A stretch of DNA of 44,075 nt from Syntrophomonadaceae bacterium (GCA_012520725.1 JAAYNQ010000101.1:1-44075), one strand, 5' to 3'; shown: positions 10,061 through 19,036, counted from the stretch's first letter. Translations and numbers: made by a program. Notes: generated from the letters alone by a model not told the origin.

Positions 10061-10230
10061 TCCATTAGCCCCAAATGGATTTCAGGGGACAGTTCGTGGA
10101 CATTTTTTAAGCTTTATTAAGTTCCAATTTTGCTCTGTCTTATGTTTTATTGTTGATGCCCCGCCTTAGCCAATTGGACGCTTGAGGCCCGGGAGAAAGA
10201 ACAGATTACTAACTTAACTGCCGGTATTAG

Positions 10231-11370
10231 CTATCTGAGTAAATCACTAGAAGCGATAAGCCGCTGGATCTCGTTTACTCCTTCATAGATCTCGGTTAGC
10301 TTGGCGTCACGGAAGATGCGTTCCACGGGGAACTCGGTGGTATAACTGTATGCTCCCAAAACCTGCATAGCTTTGCTGGCTACCCGGTGCACGGCTTCGG
10401 AAGTAAAAAGTCTGGTTCTGGCGGCATCAGCTGCCAGTTCTTTCCCTTCAGAGGCCTTAAAGGCAGTGGCCAATACAATCTGCTGGGCCACCATTACATC
10501 GGTAGCCATGTCACCAATTAAAGACTGAATGGTTTGAAAATAGGAAATGGGTTTTCCGCGCTGTACCCGGATCTTTGAGTAATCTACCGCTGCCTCCAGG
10601 GCTGCTTGGGCCATGCCCACTGCCTGGGCGCAGACCGATAGTTTGCCGATCTGGGTTGAACCCAGCAATACCTGGTAACCTTTGCCCCGCATGGCTTCAC
10701 CACCGATGGTGTTTTCATAGGGTACCCTTACCTGGTCCAATATCACATCGGATACTTCCAGTCCGTGCATACCCATCTTATCGTAAATCCGGGGGGTGGA
10801 ATAACCCTTAATGCCTTTGGGTAGGATGATATTGGTGCACTTGCCGCCCATTTCTACGTCTTTGCAGAATATGGTCATCAATCCAGGCATGGTGGCATTG
10901 CTTATGAACCTCTTTTCTCCATTAATTACCCACTCATCCCCCTCCCTGACACAGGTGGTCCTTAGAGCATTGGGATCGGATCCAGTGGAGGCTTCGGTAA
11001 AGGCAAAACTGGCAATTCCCTCACCATGAAGCAACTCGGGCAAGAATTTCAATTTCTGCTCTTCGCTGGCGAACTTGGATATATTCGCACCCACCATGCC
11101 ATTCACCGAAATGGTGCAGGCGGTTGAACAATATACCCTGGCCATCTCAATTTGCATAATAACATATTCTACATAGCTGTTTCCCGTGCCGCCGTATTTC
11201 TCCGGGTATTGGATAGCACACCAACCCAAATCTTTAATCTTTTTAATGAGATCCCGGGGAGTCCTCTTTTCTGTTTCCATCCATTTTACCAGAGGAGCAA
11301 TCTCTTTTTCGGAAAATTTCCGCACCGCTTCTTTCAACATTAGCTGTTCATCAGTATAATTGAAATCCAT
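10231..11370 (-). CDS. acyl-CoA dehydrogenase, butyryl-CoA dehydrogenase type
   Basis: This 379-residue flavoprotein oxidises acyl-CoA to enoyl-CoA with FAD and passes the electrons to an electron-transfer flavoprotein. The sequence shows the N-terminal helical domain (MDFNYTDEQ start), the FAD and substrate segment FAFTEASTGSD, the middle beta domain and the C-terminal helical domain ending in TEIYEGVNEIQR. The catalytic base is the Glu of YEG (about Glu363), as in short-chain enzymes. The ribosome binding site is AAAGGGAGGGATTG. It stands alone: no etfAB, crotonase or hydroxyacyl-CoA dehydrogenase is beside it. Syntrophic butyrate oxidisers carry several dispersed copies, which would fit. 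Exact chain-length specificity cannot be read from the sequence. Confidence 0.93.
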   Translation of the reverse strand: MDFNYTDEQLMLKEAVRKFSEKEIAPLVKWMETEKRTPRDLIKKIKDLGWCAIQYPEKYGGTGNSYVEYVIMQIEMARVYCSTACTISVNGMVGANISKFASEEQKLKFLPELLHGEGIASFAFTEASTGSDPNALRTTCVREGDEWVINGEKRFISNATMPGLMTIFCKDVEMGGKCTNIILPKGIKGYSTPRIYDKMGMHGLEVSDVILDQVRVPYENTIGGEAMRGKGYQVLLGSTQIGKLSVCAQAVGMAQAALEAAVDYSKIRVQRGKPISYFQTIQSLIGDMATDVMVAQQIVLATAFKASEGKELAADAARTRLFTSEAVHRVASKAMQVLGAYSYTTEFPVERIFRDAKLTEIYEGVNEIQRLIASSDLLR

Positions 11371-11955
11371 TAATCAATCCCTCCCTTTATAGTGTTCCTC
11401 TACCCCCGAGACTAATTACGCAGCTAATGTTAAACGCAACCGGCAGAAATAGTTTTGGATGTAAAGAATATTCAATCCAGCTTTTTGCTTCATCTCCTGG
11501 CTTGAATTGTTAGCCTGGGGCAGAACCCCAAGTGCAGCTTACAGCTTTCTTGCTTTAGTAGATACTCCCTCCTTATCAACCGATAAAACCTTCAAGCTTG
11601 GTGATGAACAACAGACTTTTACCGATTACCCGCATTTCATGGGAAAAAGCAGTTGAATCTCGTCATTTCCAGTGTTTTGTAATATTTTTAATTATAAGAT
11701 ATTTTTCAATATTATGGTACCATATGGATATTACACGGAAGTTTTCTGAATAATTGTTTGAATACCGTGTTCTGGGCTGTAGCCGGATATGCCCAATCTA
11801 TACAGCTCCTTGGTACAGCTATCAACGTTGCATATATTTCACCAATGCCTCTAGAATTTATGCTGGACAAGGCCTAATCGACCGTAGTACACAAGAATAA
11901 TTTCTTGCAGACATTAAAAAGGCTTGCTACGCCTTACCAATAAGCGGCATTTCTA
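11371..11955. other. 585-base intergenic region upstream of the acyl-CoA dehydrogenase
   Basis: No gene or known RNA was recognised. The left part must contain the promoter of the minus-strand acyl-CoA dehydrogenase. An AT-rich block lies at about 11685-11730, and an inverted repeat ACACGG (11733-11738) with CCGTGT (11765-11770) flanks a 26-base loop. The right end holds the terminator of the L,D-transpeptidase gene. Confidence 0.5.
11914..11935 (-). terminator. weak terminator after the L,D-transpeptidase gene
   Basis: On the minus strand AAGGC and GCCTT surround a seven-base loop and are followed by TTTAAT, 21 bases after the stop codon. The stem is only five pairs, so efficiency is uncertain. 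Confidence 0.5.
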
Positions 11956-12783
11956 TTAAAAAGTTTGGGCATAAGCCCTCTGTATAGCAGTCAAGGTGGC
12001 TGAACCTACCATACCATCAACCATTAGGGATTGCTCTTGTTGAAAATTCCGTACCGCCTGTTCAGTGTAGGGTCCATATTCACCATCCAGTTTAGCCCGA
12101 TAGAACCTAAGTTTCTTCAGCATTTTCTGTATCTCCTGAACATCACTGCCCTGATCCCCAATTTTTAAGGTACGCCTATTATAAGCTTTACCTATAATGG
12201 TCACCGGAGTTCCCACTGGAGTTCGCTCATATACCTCAATAACATCTGTATTGTACATGCGTACACAGCCATGGCTCACTGCCTTCCCAATGGATTTGGG
12301 ATTATTGGTGCCATGAATGCCATAACCACCCCAGGGTATACTCAAACGCATCCACCGGACCCCAAAAGCTCCTCCCGGGTTTAATGCTTTACTGACTATG
12401 CTCCAGTTGCCCAAAGGGGTAGGTAGACTAGGACGTCCTACCGCTACCGGATATGTTTTCATAAACTGTGGGGCGGCATAAATCAGAACTCTTCTATCAA
12501 TATCAATCATAATTTCAGGAGAAGTAAGTGCCGGCTCCGCCTTGAAATGCTCGAAGGCATTCCTATTCAAAGCTAGCCAGGTAATCGGACCTACCACCCC
12601 ATCATCTTTTAACCCCAGGGCTTGCTGAAAACTCTTGACTGCCCTCTGGGTAGCCAAGGTATATCTTCCATCTGCTTGACCTTGATAGTATCCCAGTTCC
12701 TCTAACCTTAGTTGAAGCTCCAGGATGTCGGGTCCGTGCATCATGTTTTTTTCTGCTTTTAACAATCTACTGGACCAGGCCAT
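11956..12783 (-). CDS. L,D-transpeptidase (YkuD) flanked by two peptidoglycan-binding domains
   Basis: This 275-residue enzyme is predicted to make 3-3 cross-links in peptidoglycan. It has an N-terminal PG_binding_1 domain (about residues 16-75), a YkuD catalytic domain (about 88-197) with the signature HGTNN and SHGCVRM, and a second PG_binding_1 domain (about 205-272). The active-site Cys is Cys173, with His157 and His171 nearby. No signal peptide is visible, so export must be non-classical, for example into the spore; spore-associated YkuD proteins of Bacillus behave this way. The start has a strong AAAGGAG site. The gene is monocistronic by context. Confidence 0.9.
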   Translation of the reverse strand: MAWSSRLLKAEKNMMHGPDILELQLRLEELGYYQGQADGRYTLATQRAVKSFQQALGLKDDGVVGPITWLALNRNAFEHFKAEPALTSPEIMIDIDRRVLIYAAPQFMKTYPVAVGRPSLPTPLGNWSIVSKALNPGGAFGVRWMRLSIPWGGYGIHGTNNPKSIGKAVSHGCVRMYNTDVIEVYERTPVGTPVTIIGKAYNRRTLKIGDQGSDVQEIQKMLKKLRFYRAKLDGEYGPYTEQAVRNFQQEQSLMVDGMVGSATLTAIQRAYAQTF

Positions 12784-13176
12784 ATTAGTTCTCCTTTCTA
12801 TTCATCCCTATGACTAAGGGGACGGCAACAGCTGCCTAATTTGCTAAAGAAGGGCGGGAATCAATTGGTCTAAGCCGCAGGAATATGCTTGGGAAGAAAT
12901 TATTTTTTCTATCCCCTCCCCCCTTGACCCTAAATTAATCCTTCATCTACATAGAGGTATTTCTCATTAATTCATATTGGAAATTACCTAAAAAAATGAT
13001 TAGGGCGGAATTTATTTTAATATTCCAAGCTTAGCCGCTCTTTCCGGCTCTGATGCAAGCAATCCATTCTTTCCCGGTAGCTATTTGCCATCCCAGTTCT
13101 CAGCCCAAGCAGGATTACCTCAAAGGCTTAAAGAAAACCATAATCATAAAGGAATGATGGTTAGGGGAGAAATTCA
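12784..13176. other. 393-base divergent intergenic region between ldt and fdhD
   Basis: No gene was found. It must carry divergent promoters. A hairpin (13136-13162, arms AACCAT and ATGATGGTT with a small bulge) sits directly in front of the fdhD Shine-Dalgarno AGGGGAG (13163-13169) and could influence its translation. A 20-base imperfect inverted repeat (GGAAT / ATTCC) lies at 13007-13026. No Moco riboswitch core was found here. Confidence 0.45.
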
Positions 13177-13923
13177 ATGAAGGCAAAGAATCTTTATAGT
13201 CCGGGCAAGATCCATTTATATGATGGTAAAATAATACCCACTGATGTCCTTATGGTAAATGAAACGAAATTGGCTGTTTACTTAAACCAATCCTATATTA
13301 CTACACTTTCGGCTTCTCCCGGAGCCGAGCGGGAACTGGCTGTGGGCTACCTGCTCAGCGAAGGAATAATCGGAGTTAATAGCCAGCTGGTATCCCTTGA
13401 GTATTCTCCAGGCCAGGTTTATTTAATTACCTGCGAACCTTCGCCGGAAGTAAACGGGACTGAAGGGGTAGCTTTGAATCCAAGGAAGACACCCCATTCA
13501 ATTGATCCGGAGGGGAAAGTAGTATTTCAGGCTGAGCATCTATTAAATCTTATCCGTAAATTGGAACAGCAGTCCCATGCATTTAAGCTTACCGGCGGGG
13601 TACACAGTGCTGCTCTGGCCGACAACAACGATATCATGATTCAACATGAGGACATCGGCCGTCATAATGCAGTGGACAAAGTGGTAGGCCATGCTTATCT
13701 GCAAAATATACCTTTAAGAGACAAATGCCTGGTTTTGAGCGGAAGAGTAACTCATGAAATAATAAGCAAGGTAGTGTCCAATGGAATCCCTTTGCTGCTA
13801 TCCCGTTCTGCTCCCACTCTGGAATCGGTTCAATGGGCAGAGAGGATGGGAATCAGCGTAGTGGGATTTGCTCGGGGCCGCCGCTTCAATATTTACTGTC
13901 ACCCGCAGCGGATTGTAATATGA
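13177..13923 (+). CDS. fdhD: FdhD-type formate dehydrogenase accessory sulfurtransferase, lacking the CxxC motif
   Basis: FdhD moves sulfur from a cysteine desulfurase to the bis-MGD cofactor before it is inserted into formate dehydrogenase. This 248-residue protein has the family hallmarks: ERELAVGYLLSEGII in the N-terminal part, KLTGGVHSAAL in the middle, then EDIGRHNAVDKVVGHA and LVLSGRVTHEI. The conserved CGxCG loop that carries the two sulfur-transferring cysteines in E. coli is absent. The corresponding stretch (about residues 95-115) has no Cys, and only three scattered Cys exist in the whole protein. The location just upstream of fdhA1 supports the role. It may be transcribed separately from fdhA1, because about 700 bases with riboswitches and terminators follow it. 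Confidence 0.9.
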   Translation: MKAKNLYSPGKIHLYDGKIIPTDVLMVNETKLAVYLNQSYITTLSASPGAERELAVGYLLSEGIIGVNSQLVSLEYSPGQVYLITCEPSPEVNGTEGVALNPRKTPHSIDPEGKVVFQAEHLLNLIRKLEQQSHAFKLTGGVHSAALADNNDIMIQHEDIGRHNAVDKVVGHAYLQNIPLRDKCLVLSGRVTHEIISKVVSNGIPLLLSRSAPTLESVQWAERMGISVVGFARGRRFNIYCHPQRIVI

Positions 13924-14062
13924 AGACAGCTTCGAATTAATGGTAATCATTGCAAGAATAATTGTTTATAGTTATCCCAGGATATAAAAAATATTTATCA
14001 TTTTGGCAGGTAACCTTCCAGCTATGTCGAATAACAGTATATGAAGGGAATAAGAATATTTT

Positions 14063-14154
14063 CTCCGAGCTTTAACCTCTAAAGCCTGAGCTATGATGTT
14101 AAGGCCTGTGGGTGGAATCGGAAACGGTTCTGCCTCCCGTGTTTGGAAAGGAGT
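14063..14154 (+). ncRNA. Moco/Tuco RNA motif (molybdenum or tungsten cofactor riboswitch), copy A
   Basis: The sequence shows the conserved elements of the Moco RNA motif: CTCCGAGC at the 5' side, GGAAACGG at 14120-14127, GCCTCCC at 14132-14138 and TGGAAAGGAGT at 14144-14154. A variable stem (CTTTAAC with GTTAAGG) sits between the first element and the core. In other bacteria this motif responds to molybdenum or tungsten cofactor and controls cofactor biosynthesis and enzyme genes. Here it is followed 60 bases later by an intrinsic terminator, consistent with transcriptional control of fdhA1. Identification rests on remembered consensus, not on a covariance search. Confidence 0.85.
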
Positions 14155-14213
14155 ACAGATTAGCTGGCAGCATGCCGATAAAACGCAAATGCTGGCTATG
14201 AATTGCAGTCAGC

Positions 14214-14244
14214 AAGGCCTCCTGTTCAACAGGAGGCCTTTATT
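14214..14244 (+). terminator. terminator of riboswitch copy A
   Basis: A perfect 11-base stem AAGGCCTCCTG and CAGGAGGCCTT with a five-base loop is followed by TATTA. The U tract is short, so termination may be partial. It lies between the two aptamers. Confidence 0.7.
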
Positions 14245-14277
14245 AGTCTATGCTGGATGTTTGTCACAGCATAGACT
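14245..14277 (+). repeat. 11-base inverted repeat between the two riboswitches
   Basis: AGTCTATGCTG (14245-14255) and CAGCATAGACT (14267-14277) are perfect complements around an 11-base spacer and start directly behind terminator A. There is no U tract, so this is not a terminator. It may be an operator or a spacer hairpin isolating the two aptamers. Confidence 0.6.
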
Positions 14278-14311
14278 GCCAATAGAATTGAATACTTTTT
14301 CAAAAGCTTTG

Positions 14312-14421
14312 CTCCAAAGCTACTTCACCTAAAACTACGGTCAAGGTGACTTAGCCGATACGGTTAAACACCGGTACGGTAAATCTGGAAACGGGTTTGC
14401 CTCCCTTACTTGGAAAGGAGT
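14312..14421 (+). ncRNA. Moco/Tuco RNA motif, copy B
   Basis: A second copy of the same motif is present: CTCC at 14312-14315 with AGC just behind, a variable hairpin (TTCACCT with AGGTGA), then GGAAACGG at 14387-14394, GCCTCCC at 14399-14405 and TGGAAAGGAGT at 14411-14421. The core is nearly identical to copy A while the peripheral stems differ in sequence, as expected for two functional aptamers. It is followed by its own platform and a terminator just ahead of fdhA1. Confidence 0.85.
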
Positions 14422-14426
14422 CATAG

Positions 14427-14506
14427 GCCTGTGAAATGATTGCGTTAATATTGCTGCAACCGTTATGGTTGTGGATTAATGTCTGGTACCGTAATTGCTC
14501 ACAGGC
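14427..14506 (+). promoter_or_regulatory. structured expression platform of riboswitch copy B
   Basis: GCCTGTGA (14427-14434) pairs with TCACAGGC (14499-14506). Inside this stem lies a second hairpin, CAACC/GGTTG around GTTAT. The element has no U tract and separates aptamer B from terminator B. It probably competes with aptamer or terminator folding, which is inference. Confidence 0.5.
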
Positions 14507-14560
14507 AGGGGGGAGCGCGCATTTGATTAAGAAAGCTGTGATTTTGGTATATCGAAGGCC

Positions 14561-14588
14561 ATCCTCCTAATATAGGGGGGTTTTTTTA
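14561..14588 (+). terminator. terminator of riboswitch copy B, before fdhA1
   Basis: ATCCTCC and GGGGGGT form a seven-pair stem around TAATATA and are followed by seven T, 33 bases before the fdhA1 start. This is the textbook position for riboswitch-controlled transcription termination. Confidence 0.8.
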
Positions 14589-14620
14589 TGCCTAATCATT
14601 GTATCTTTGGAAAGGAGTGA

Positions 14621-17311
14621 ATGTTGGTGGAGATGGTGAATCTATACATCAATGGGAAGGAGGTAGCAGCTCCAACGGGAAGTACCATTATGCAGGCGGC
14701 TGATCTGGCTGGGATAGAAATACCCCGTCTTTGTTATGATCCGGATTTGAGCGCCCTGGGTGCCTGCCGTTTGTGTGTGGTAGAAGTAAAAGGCAATCGA
14801 CTTCTGCCCGCCTCATGTGTGACTCCGGTTATGTCCGGCATGGAAGTTTTTACCGAATCGCCGGCAGTAATCGAAGCACGTCGCACTATATTGGAGCTTC
14901 TGGTCGCTAATCATCCACTGGATTGCATGACCTGTGACAAACTGGGCGCCTGCAAACTGGCGGATTATTGTTACCATTATGGGGTGAAGGAGAGCCCCTT
15001 TGCTGGTGGCGAAAAACACCAGTATAAGTGTGATGACAGCAATCCTTTTATCATCCGGGACCTGAACAAATGTATTCTATGTGGAGCTTGCGTTAGAGCC
15101 TGTGAAGAAATGACCGGTCAGGACAACCTCTCCTATCTATATAGGGGATTCCATCGCAAAGCTACCACTGCCGGGGATGTAGACTATGCCCAATCGGATT
15201 GCGTCTTTTGCGGACAGTGCGTAGCCCTCTGTCCTACTGGGGCTCTTACAGAAAAAACCATGGCTGGCCAGGGTCGCCGTTGGGAAATCGAACGGGTCCG
15301 GACTACTTGTCCCTTCTGCGGTACTGGTTGTAATTTTGACCTGGCGGTTAAAGATGGTAAGGTAATAGGAGTGCTGTCTAATCCCGACAGTCCCGTCAAC
15401 GGCCGCAGTCTCTGTGTTAAAGGGCGTTTTGGCTGGGATTTTATATACAACGAAAAGCGCCTCACAACTCCCTTGATCAAGAAAAATGGACAGTTTGAAG
15501 CAGCCAGTTGGGATGAAGCTTTTGACCTTATAGCCCAGAAATTCAATGCTATTAAAGATGAATACGGCCCTGACAGTTTCGCAGCCCTGAGTTCAGCCCG
15601 TTGTACCAATGAAGAAAACTATCTGGTGCAAAAGTTTACCCGGGCTTATATGGGTACCAACAACGTAGACCATTGTGCCCGCACCTGACATGCGCCTACC
15701 GTGGCCGGTCTGGCCACCACTTTTGGTAGCGGTGCAATGACTAATCCCATAAATGATATTAGCAATGAAGCAGAATTAATGCTCTTGATTGGCACCAATA
15801 CCACAGAAGCCCATCCGGTTATTGGCTATAAGATGCGTCAGGCAGCTCGCAAGGGTTGCAAAATGATCGTCTGCGATCCGCGTCGCATTGACCTGGTAGA
15901 TGATGCCGATTACTGGATTAGACATAATCCGGGTACCGATATCCCTCTTTTAAACGGAATGATGCATATCATTATCAAGGAAGGGCTGGAAGATAAGGAG
16001 TTTGTTGCCGAGCGTACAGAAAATTATGAAGCCCTTAAAGCAACGGTAGAAGCCTACAATCCCGAATACGTGGCAGAGCTAACCGGTATCAGCGTAGATG
16101 ATCTATATACCGTAGCCCGCCTATACGCCACTACTGATAAGGCCATGATATTCTATACCCTGGGTATAACTGAACATATCTGCGGTACTCGCAATGTTAT
16201 GAGCATTGCCAACCTGGCTATGCTTACCGGACATGTAGGCCGTCCTGGTACCGGAGTATGTCCTATCCGTGGCCAGAACAACGTACAGGGAGCCTGCGAT
16301 ATGGGTGCCTTGCCTAACGTATTCCCGGCCTATCAGGCGGTTAATAATGATGAAATCAGGAGCAAGTTTGAGCAGGCTTGGGGGGTCTCCCTGCCCGCCA
16401 ATATAGGGTTAAAGATACCAGAGATGTTTGAAGCCGCTCATGCAGGTAAAGTAAAGGCCATGTATATTCTGGGTGAAAACCCGGTTTTAACTGATCCCAA
16501 TGCCAATCATATCAAAGAGGCCTTGGAAAACCTTGATTTCCTGGTGGTACAGGAACTATTCCTAACCGAAACGGCAGAATTTGCTGATGTAATACTTCCT
16601 GCAGCCAGTTTTTCTGAATGCGACGGGACCTTTACCAGCACCGAACGCAGGGTACAGCGGGTGCGCAAGGCCATCGAACCCCTACCTGGCCAGGCTAATT
16701 GGCAGACCATCTGTCAAATGTCAACCCGCCTGGGCTATACCATGCAATACGACCATCCCGGGCAGATCTGGGATGAAATGGCAGCCCTGTCTCCTTCGAT
16801 GGCTGGTATCAACTATGAGCGCATAGATCAAGTTGGTCTGCACTGGCCCTGCCCCAGCACAGATCACCCGGGTACCCCCTTCTTGCATGCCGGCAAGTTT
16901 ACCCGGGGTCTGGGAATTTTCCAACCCTCGGATCATATACCACCAGGTGAAATGCCGGATGAAGAATACCCCTTCCTCCTTTCCACTGGGCGCATTCTTT
17001 ACCATTACAATGTTACCACCCCCTATTCCAAGGGCATCAACAGTATGTGGGATCGGGAACAAGCTGAAGTCAATCCCCTGGACGCAGAGAAGCTGGAACT
17101 GGAAACCGGCAGTCGGGTAATAGTAACCTCGCGACGGGGTCAGGTAAGCAGTGAAGTTAAAGTAAGTGATCGGGTAATGCCGGGCATGATTTGGATGTCA
17201 TTCCATCATACCGCCACCCCCACCAATGAATTGACCAGCCATCACCTGGATCCCATCACTGGAACTGGAGAATACAAGGTCTGTGCAGTGAGAATAGAAA
17301 AGATCGAATAG
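14621..17311 (+). CDS. fdhA: selenocysteine formate dehydrogenase catalytic subunit FdhA1 (in-frame TGA at 15686-15688)
   Basis: Read through one TGA, this gene encodes about 896 residues that interconvert formate and CO2 at a Mo- or W-bis-MGD centre. The N-terminus is NuoG-like: a [2Fe-2S] ferredoxin domain (about 5-75), a His/Cys-ligated [4Fe-4S] site (HPLDCMTC, about 97-118) and two [4Fe-4S] motifs (CILCGACVRAC and CVFCGQCVALC). The molybdopterin oxidoreductase part has its own CPFCGTGC cluster. The TGA falls at residue 356 within DHCART-U-HAPTVAGL, exactly where Sec sits in FDH-H-type enzymes, and a GGTCT-loop hairpin follows it. Start choice is open: AAAGGAG (14611-14617) is only 3 bases from the ATG at 14621, but 6 and 9 bases from in-frame TTG 14624 and GTG 14627. 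It heads an operon with the NuoE- and NuoF-like genes and is controlled by the tandem Moco riboswitches. Confidence 0.95.
15701..15717 (+). promoter_or_regulatory. SECIS hairpin of fdhA1
   Basis: Twelve bases after the TGA a perfect six-base stem GTGGCC / GGCCAC encloses the pentaloop GGTCT. The E. coli fdhF element presents the same GGUCU sequence to SelB at the same distance. This supports selenocysteine insertion instead of a stop. Confidence 0.9.
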
Positions 17312-17344
17312 AAAAAACATCGGTAGAGTGGAGGGGAATTAATA

Positions 17345-17791
17345 ATGGCAGACTATAAGGAAATTGTCAGTAAATACAAGGATATACCCGGAGGGCTTAT
17401 TGAAGCTTACCATGCTCTGCAAAAAGAGTATAACTATATACCGGAGGAAGCAATTGAAGTCGCAGCCCAGGTATTTGGCATACCCAAAGCTAAGGCCTAT
17501 GGAGTAGCTAGCTTTTACTCCTACTTCAAGATAGGTAAACGGGGCCAATATATAATCCGGATGTGCGAAAGCGCCCCCTGTCATGTGGCGGGAGCCGATC
17601 AGGTACTTAAGACCCTGGAATCCTGTCTAGGCATAAAGGCCGGGGAAACCACCGCTGATGGCAAATTCACCCTGGAATTGACCGAATGCGTAGGACAATG
17701 CCAGGCCACACCGGTAATTACCATCAACAGCAAGCCCTATGGTGATTTATATCCGGAAAAAATAAGTGCCATTTTAGGCGAGTGCAAGTAA
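17345..17791 (+). CDS. NuoE-like [2Fe-2S] subunit of formate dehydrogenase 1
   Basis: This 148-residue protein belongs to the 24-kDa NADH dehydrogenase subunit family. The thioredoxin-like [2Fe-2S] ligands are Cys74 and Cys79 in RMCESAPCH, and Cys115 and Cys119 in ECVGQCQATP. It should relay electrons between the NuoF-like flavoprotein and the Fe-S chain of FdhA1. It starts 33 bases after fdhA1 with GGAGGGG as ribosome binding site. It is closely similar to the paralogue at 23176-23622. NuoE-like proteins also serve Fe-hydrogenases, but the operon places this one with formate dehydrogenase. Confidence 0.92.
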   Translation: MADYKEIVSKYKDIPGGLIEAYHALQKEYNYIPEEAIEVAAQVFGIPKAKAYGVASFYSYFKIGKRGQYIIRMCESAPCHVAGADQVLKTLESCLGIKAGETTADGKFTLELTECVGQCQATPVITINSKPYGDLYPEKISAILGECK

Positions 17792-17815
17792 AAGAATGGG
17801 AAAGGAGGGAAAATA

Positions 17816-19036
17816 ATGGCCGAGGAAATGCGCATCCTGATGCGCAATTATGGTAAAATCGATCCTTTAAATATTGATGATTATCTTAATGCCGGCGGTT
17901 ATAAGAGTTTGGAGAAAGCACGTTCCATGAGTCAAAAAGACTTGATCGAAGAGGTCAGAAAATCAGGTCTCAGAGGCCGGGGCGGAGCAGGCTTTAATAC
18001 AGGTATGAAATGGAATTTCTCTTATTCCGCTGTTGCTGACCAGAAATATGTAATCTGTAATGCTGACGAAGGAGAACCTGGTACTTACAAAGATCGTTTA
18101 ATAATGGAGAATGACCCTCAGAGTGTTTTGGAAGGCATGGCCATTTGCGGATACGCTATTGGCTCCAATCAAGGTTATATCTACTGTCGGGGTGAATATC
18201 CTTATGTAGTGGAAATACTTAATACCGCTATCCAGCAGGCTAAAGAGAAGGGCGTACTGGGGGATTTCAACATTGAAGTCCGTATGGGTGCCGGAGCTTA
18301 TGTATGTGGAGAAGAGAGTGCTCTTATTGAATCCATTGAAGGACATAGGGGAGAACCACGTTTCAAACCCCCATTTCCACCGGTAATAGGTTTGTGGGGT
18401 AAACCCACCATTGTCAACAATGTGGAAACCTTTGCCAATATTCCGGTCATACTGGAAAAAGGCGCGGATTGGTATGCTGGTATAGGAAGCAAGTCTTATC
18501 CCGGTACCAAGCTGATGACCCTGACTGGTGATATAGTCAAGCGCACTTTTATTGAAGTACCTACTGATATTACCATCCGTCAGCTTATTTATGATTTTGG
18601 GGGCGGAATCCCTGAGGGCAAAAAGTTTAAAGCAGTACAGATAGGCGGTACTTCAGGAGGCTTTATACCGGAAACCCTGCTGGATACCCTTATTGACTTT
18701 GATTCCATGGCCGCTATTGGTGCTACCCTGGGATCAGGAGCAGTATTTGTCATGGATGAAACCCGGGATATTGTTGATGTTACCAATCGCATCACCAAGT
18801 TTTTCGAACATGAATCCTGTGGAAAGTGTTCACCCTGTCGCGAAGGTACCAAAAGAATGCACGAAATTGTGGATAAAATCAATAATGGACTGGGCTCTGC
18901 CACCGACCTGGACTTGCTTGGCCGGTTGGGGACCGTAATGAGCAAAGCTTGCCTCTGTGGTCTGGGTCAGGCAGCTCCCAGCCCTGTACTTACTACTTTA
19001 CAGCATTTTCGTTCCGAGTACAGCAATAAACTATAA
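17816..19036 (+). CDS. NuoF-like NAD(H)- and FMN-binding subunit of formate dehydrogenase 1
   Basis: This 406-residue protein is a 51-kDa NADH dehydrogenase subunit homologue. It shows the NADH/FMN segment GLRGRGGAGFNTG (about residues 51-63), the FMN motif GAGAYVCGEESAL, and the [4Fe-4S] ligands CGKCSPCREGT with a later Cys in CLCGLGQ. It has only the NuoF core, without the N-terminal ferredoxin-like and C-terminal 2[4Fe-4S] additions of HydB/HndC-type proteins. The simplest reading is an NAD-linked formate dehydrogenase rather than a ferredoxin-bifurcating one, but this is inference. It starts 24 bases after the NuoE-like gene with AAAGGAGGG upstream, and a strong terminator follows. Confidence 0.93.
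   Translation: MAEEMRILMRNYGKIDPLNIDDYLNAGGYKSLEKARSMSQKDLIEEVRKSGLRGRGGAGFNTGMKWNFSYSAVADQKYVICNADEGEPGTYKDRLIMENDPQSVLEGMAICGYAIGSNQGYIYCRGEYPYVVEILNTAIQQAKEKGVLGDFNIEVRMGAGAYVCGEESALIESIEGHRGEPRFKPPFPPVIGLWGKPTIVNNVETFANIPVILEKGADWYAGIGSKSYPGTKLMTLTGDIVKRTFIEVPTDITIRQLIYDFGGGIPEGKKFKAVQIGGTSGGFIPETLLDTLIDFDSMAAIGATLGSGAVFVMDETRDIVDVTNRITKFFEHESCGKCSPCREGTKRMHEIVDKINNGLGSATDLDLLGRLGTVMSKACLCGLGQAAPSPVLTTLQHFRSEYSNKL

Larger units (their letters stand above)
13924..14620 (+). other. 697-base regulatory region between fdhD and fdhA1
   Basis: This gap is filled by RNA regulation and not by genes. It holds aptamer A, terminator A, a long inverted repeat, aptamer B, a complex hairpin platform and terminator B, in that order, all on the plus strand. 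The promoter should lie in 13924-14060; no clear consensus -35/-10 pair is visible. The short reading frames inside it are rejected as artefacts. Confidence 0.8.

Noticed and set aside
14025-14031. TGTCGAA, a Spo0A box, upstream of riboswitch A
   Set aside because: A seven-base match is expected several times by chance in 44 kb, and no second box is nearby.
14093-14332. 79-codon plus-strand frame upstream of fdhA1
   Set aside because: It runs through the riboswitch core and terminator A, and its translation has no protein-like pattern.
17816-19036. Electron-bifurcating formate dehydrogenase
   Set aside because: The NuoF-like subunits lack the extra ferredoxin domains usual in bifurcating complexes. 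NAD-linked function is the simpler call, although it is not proven.
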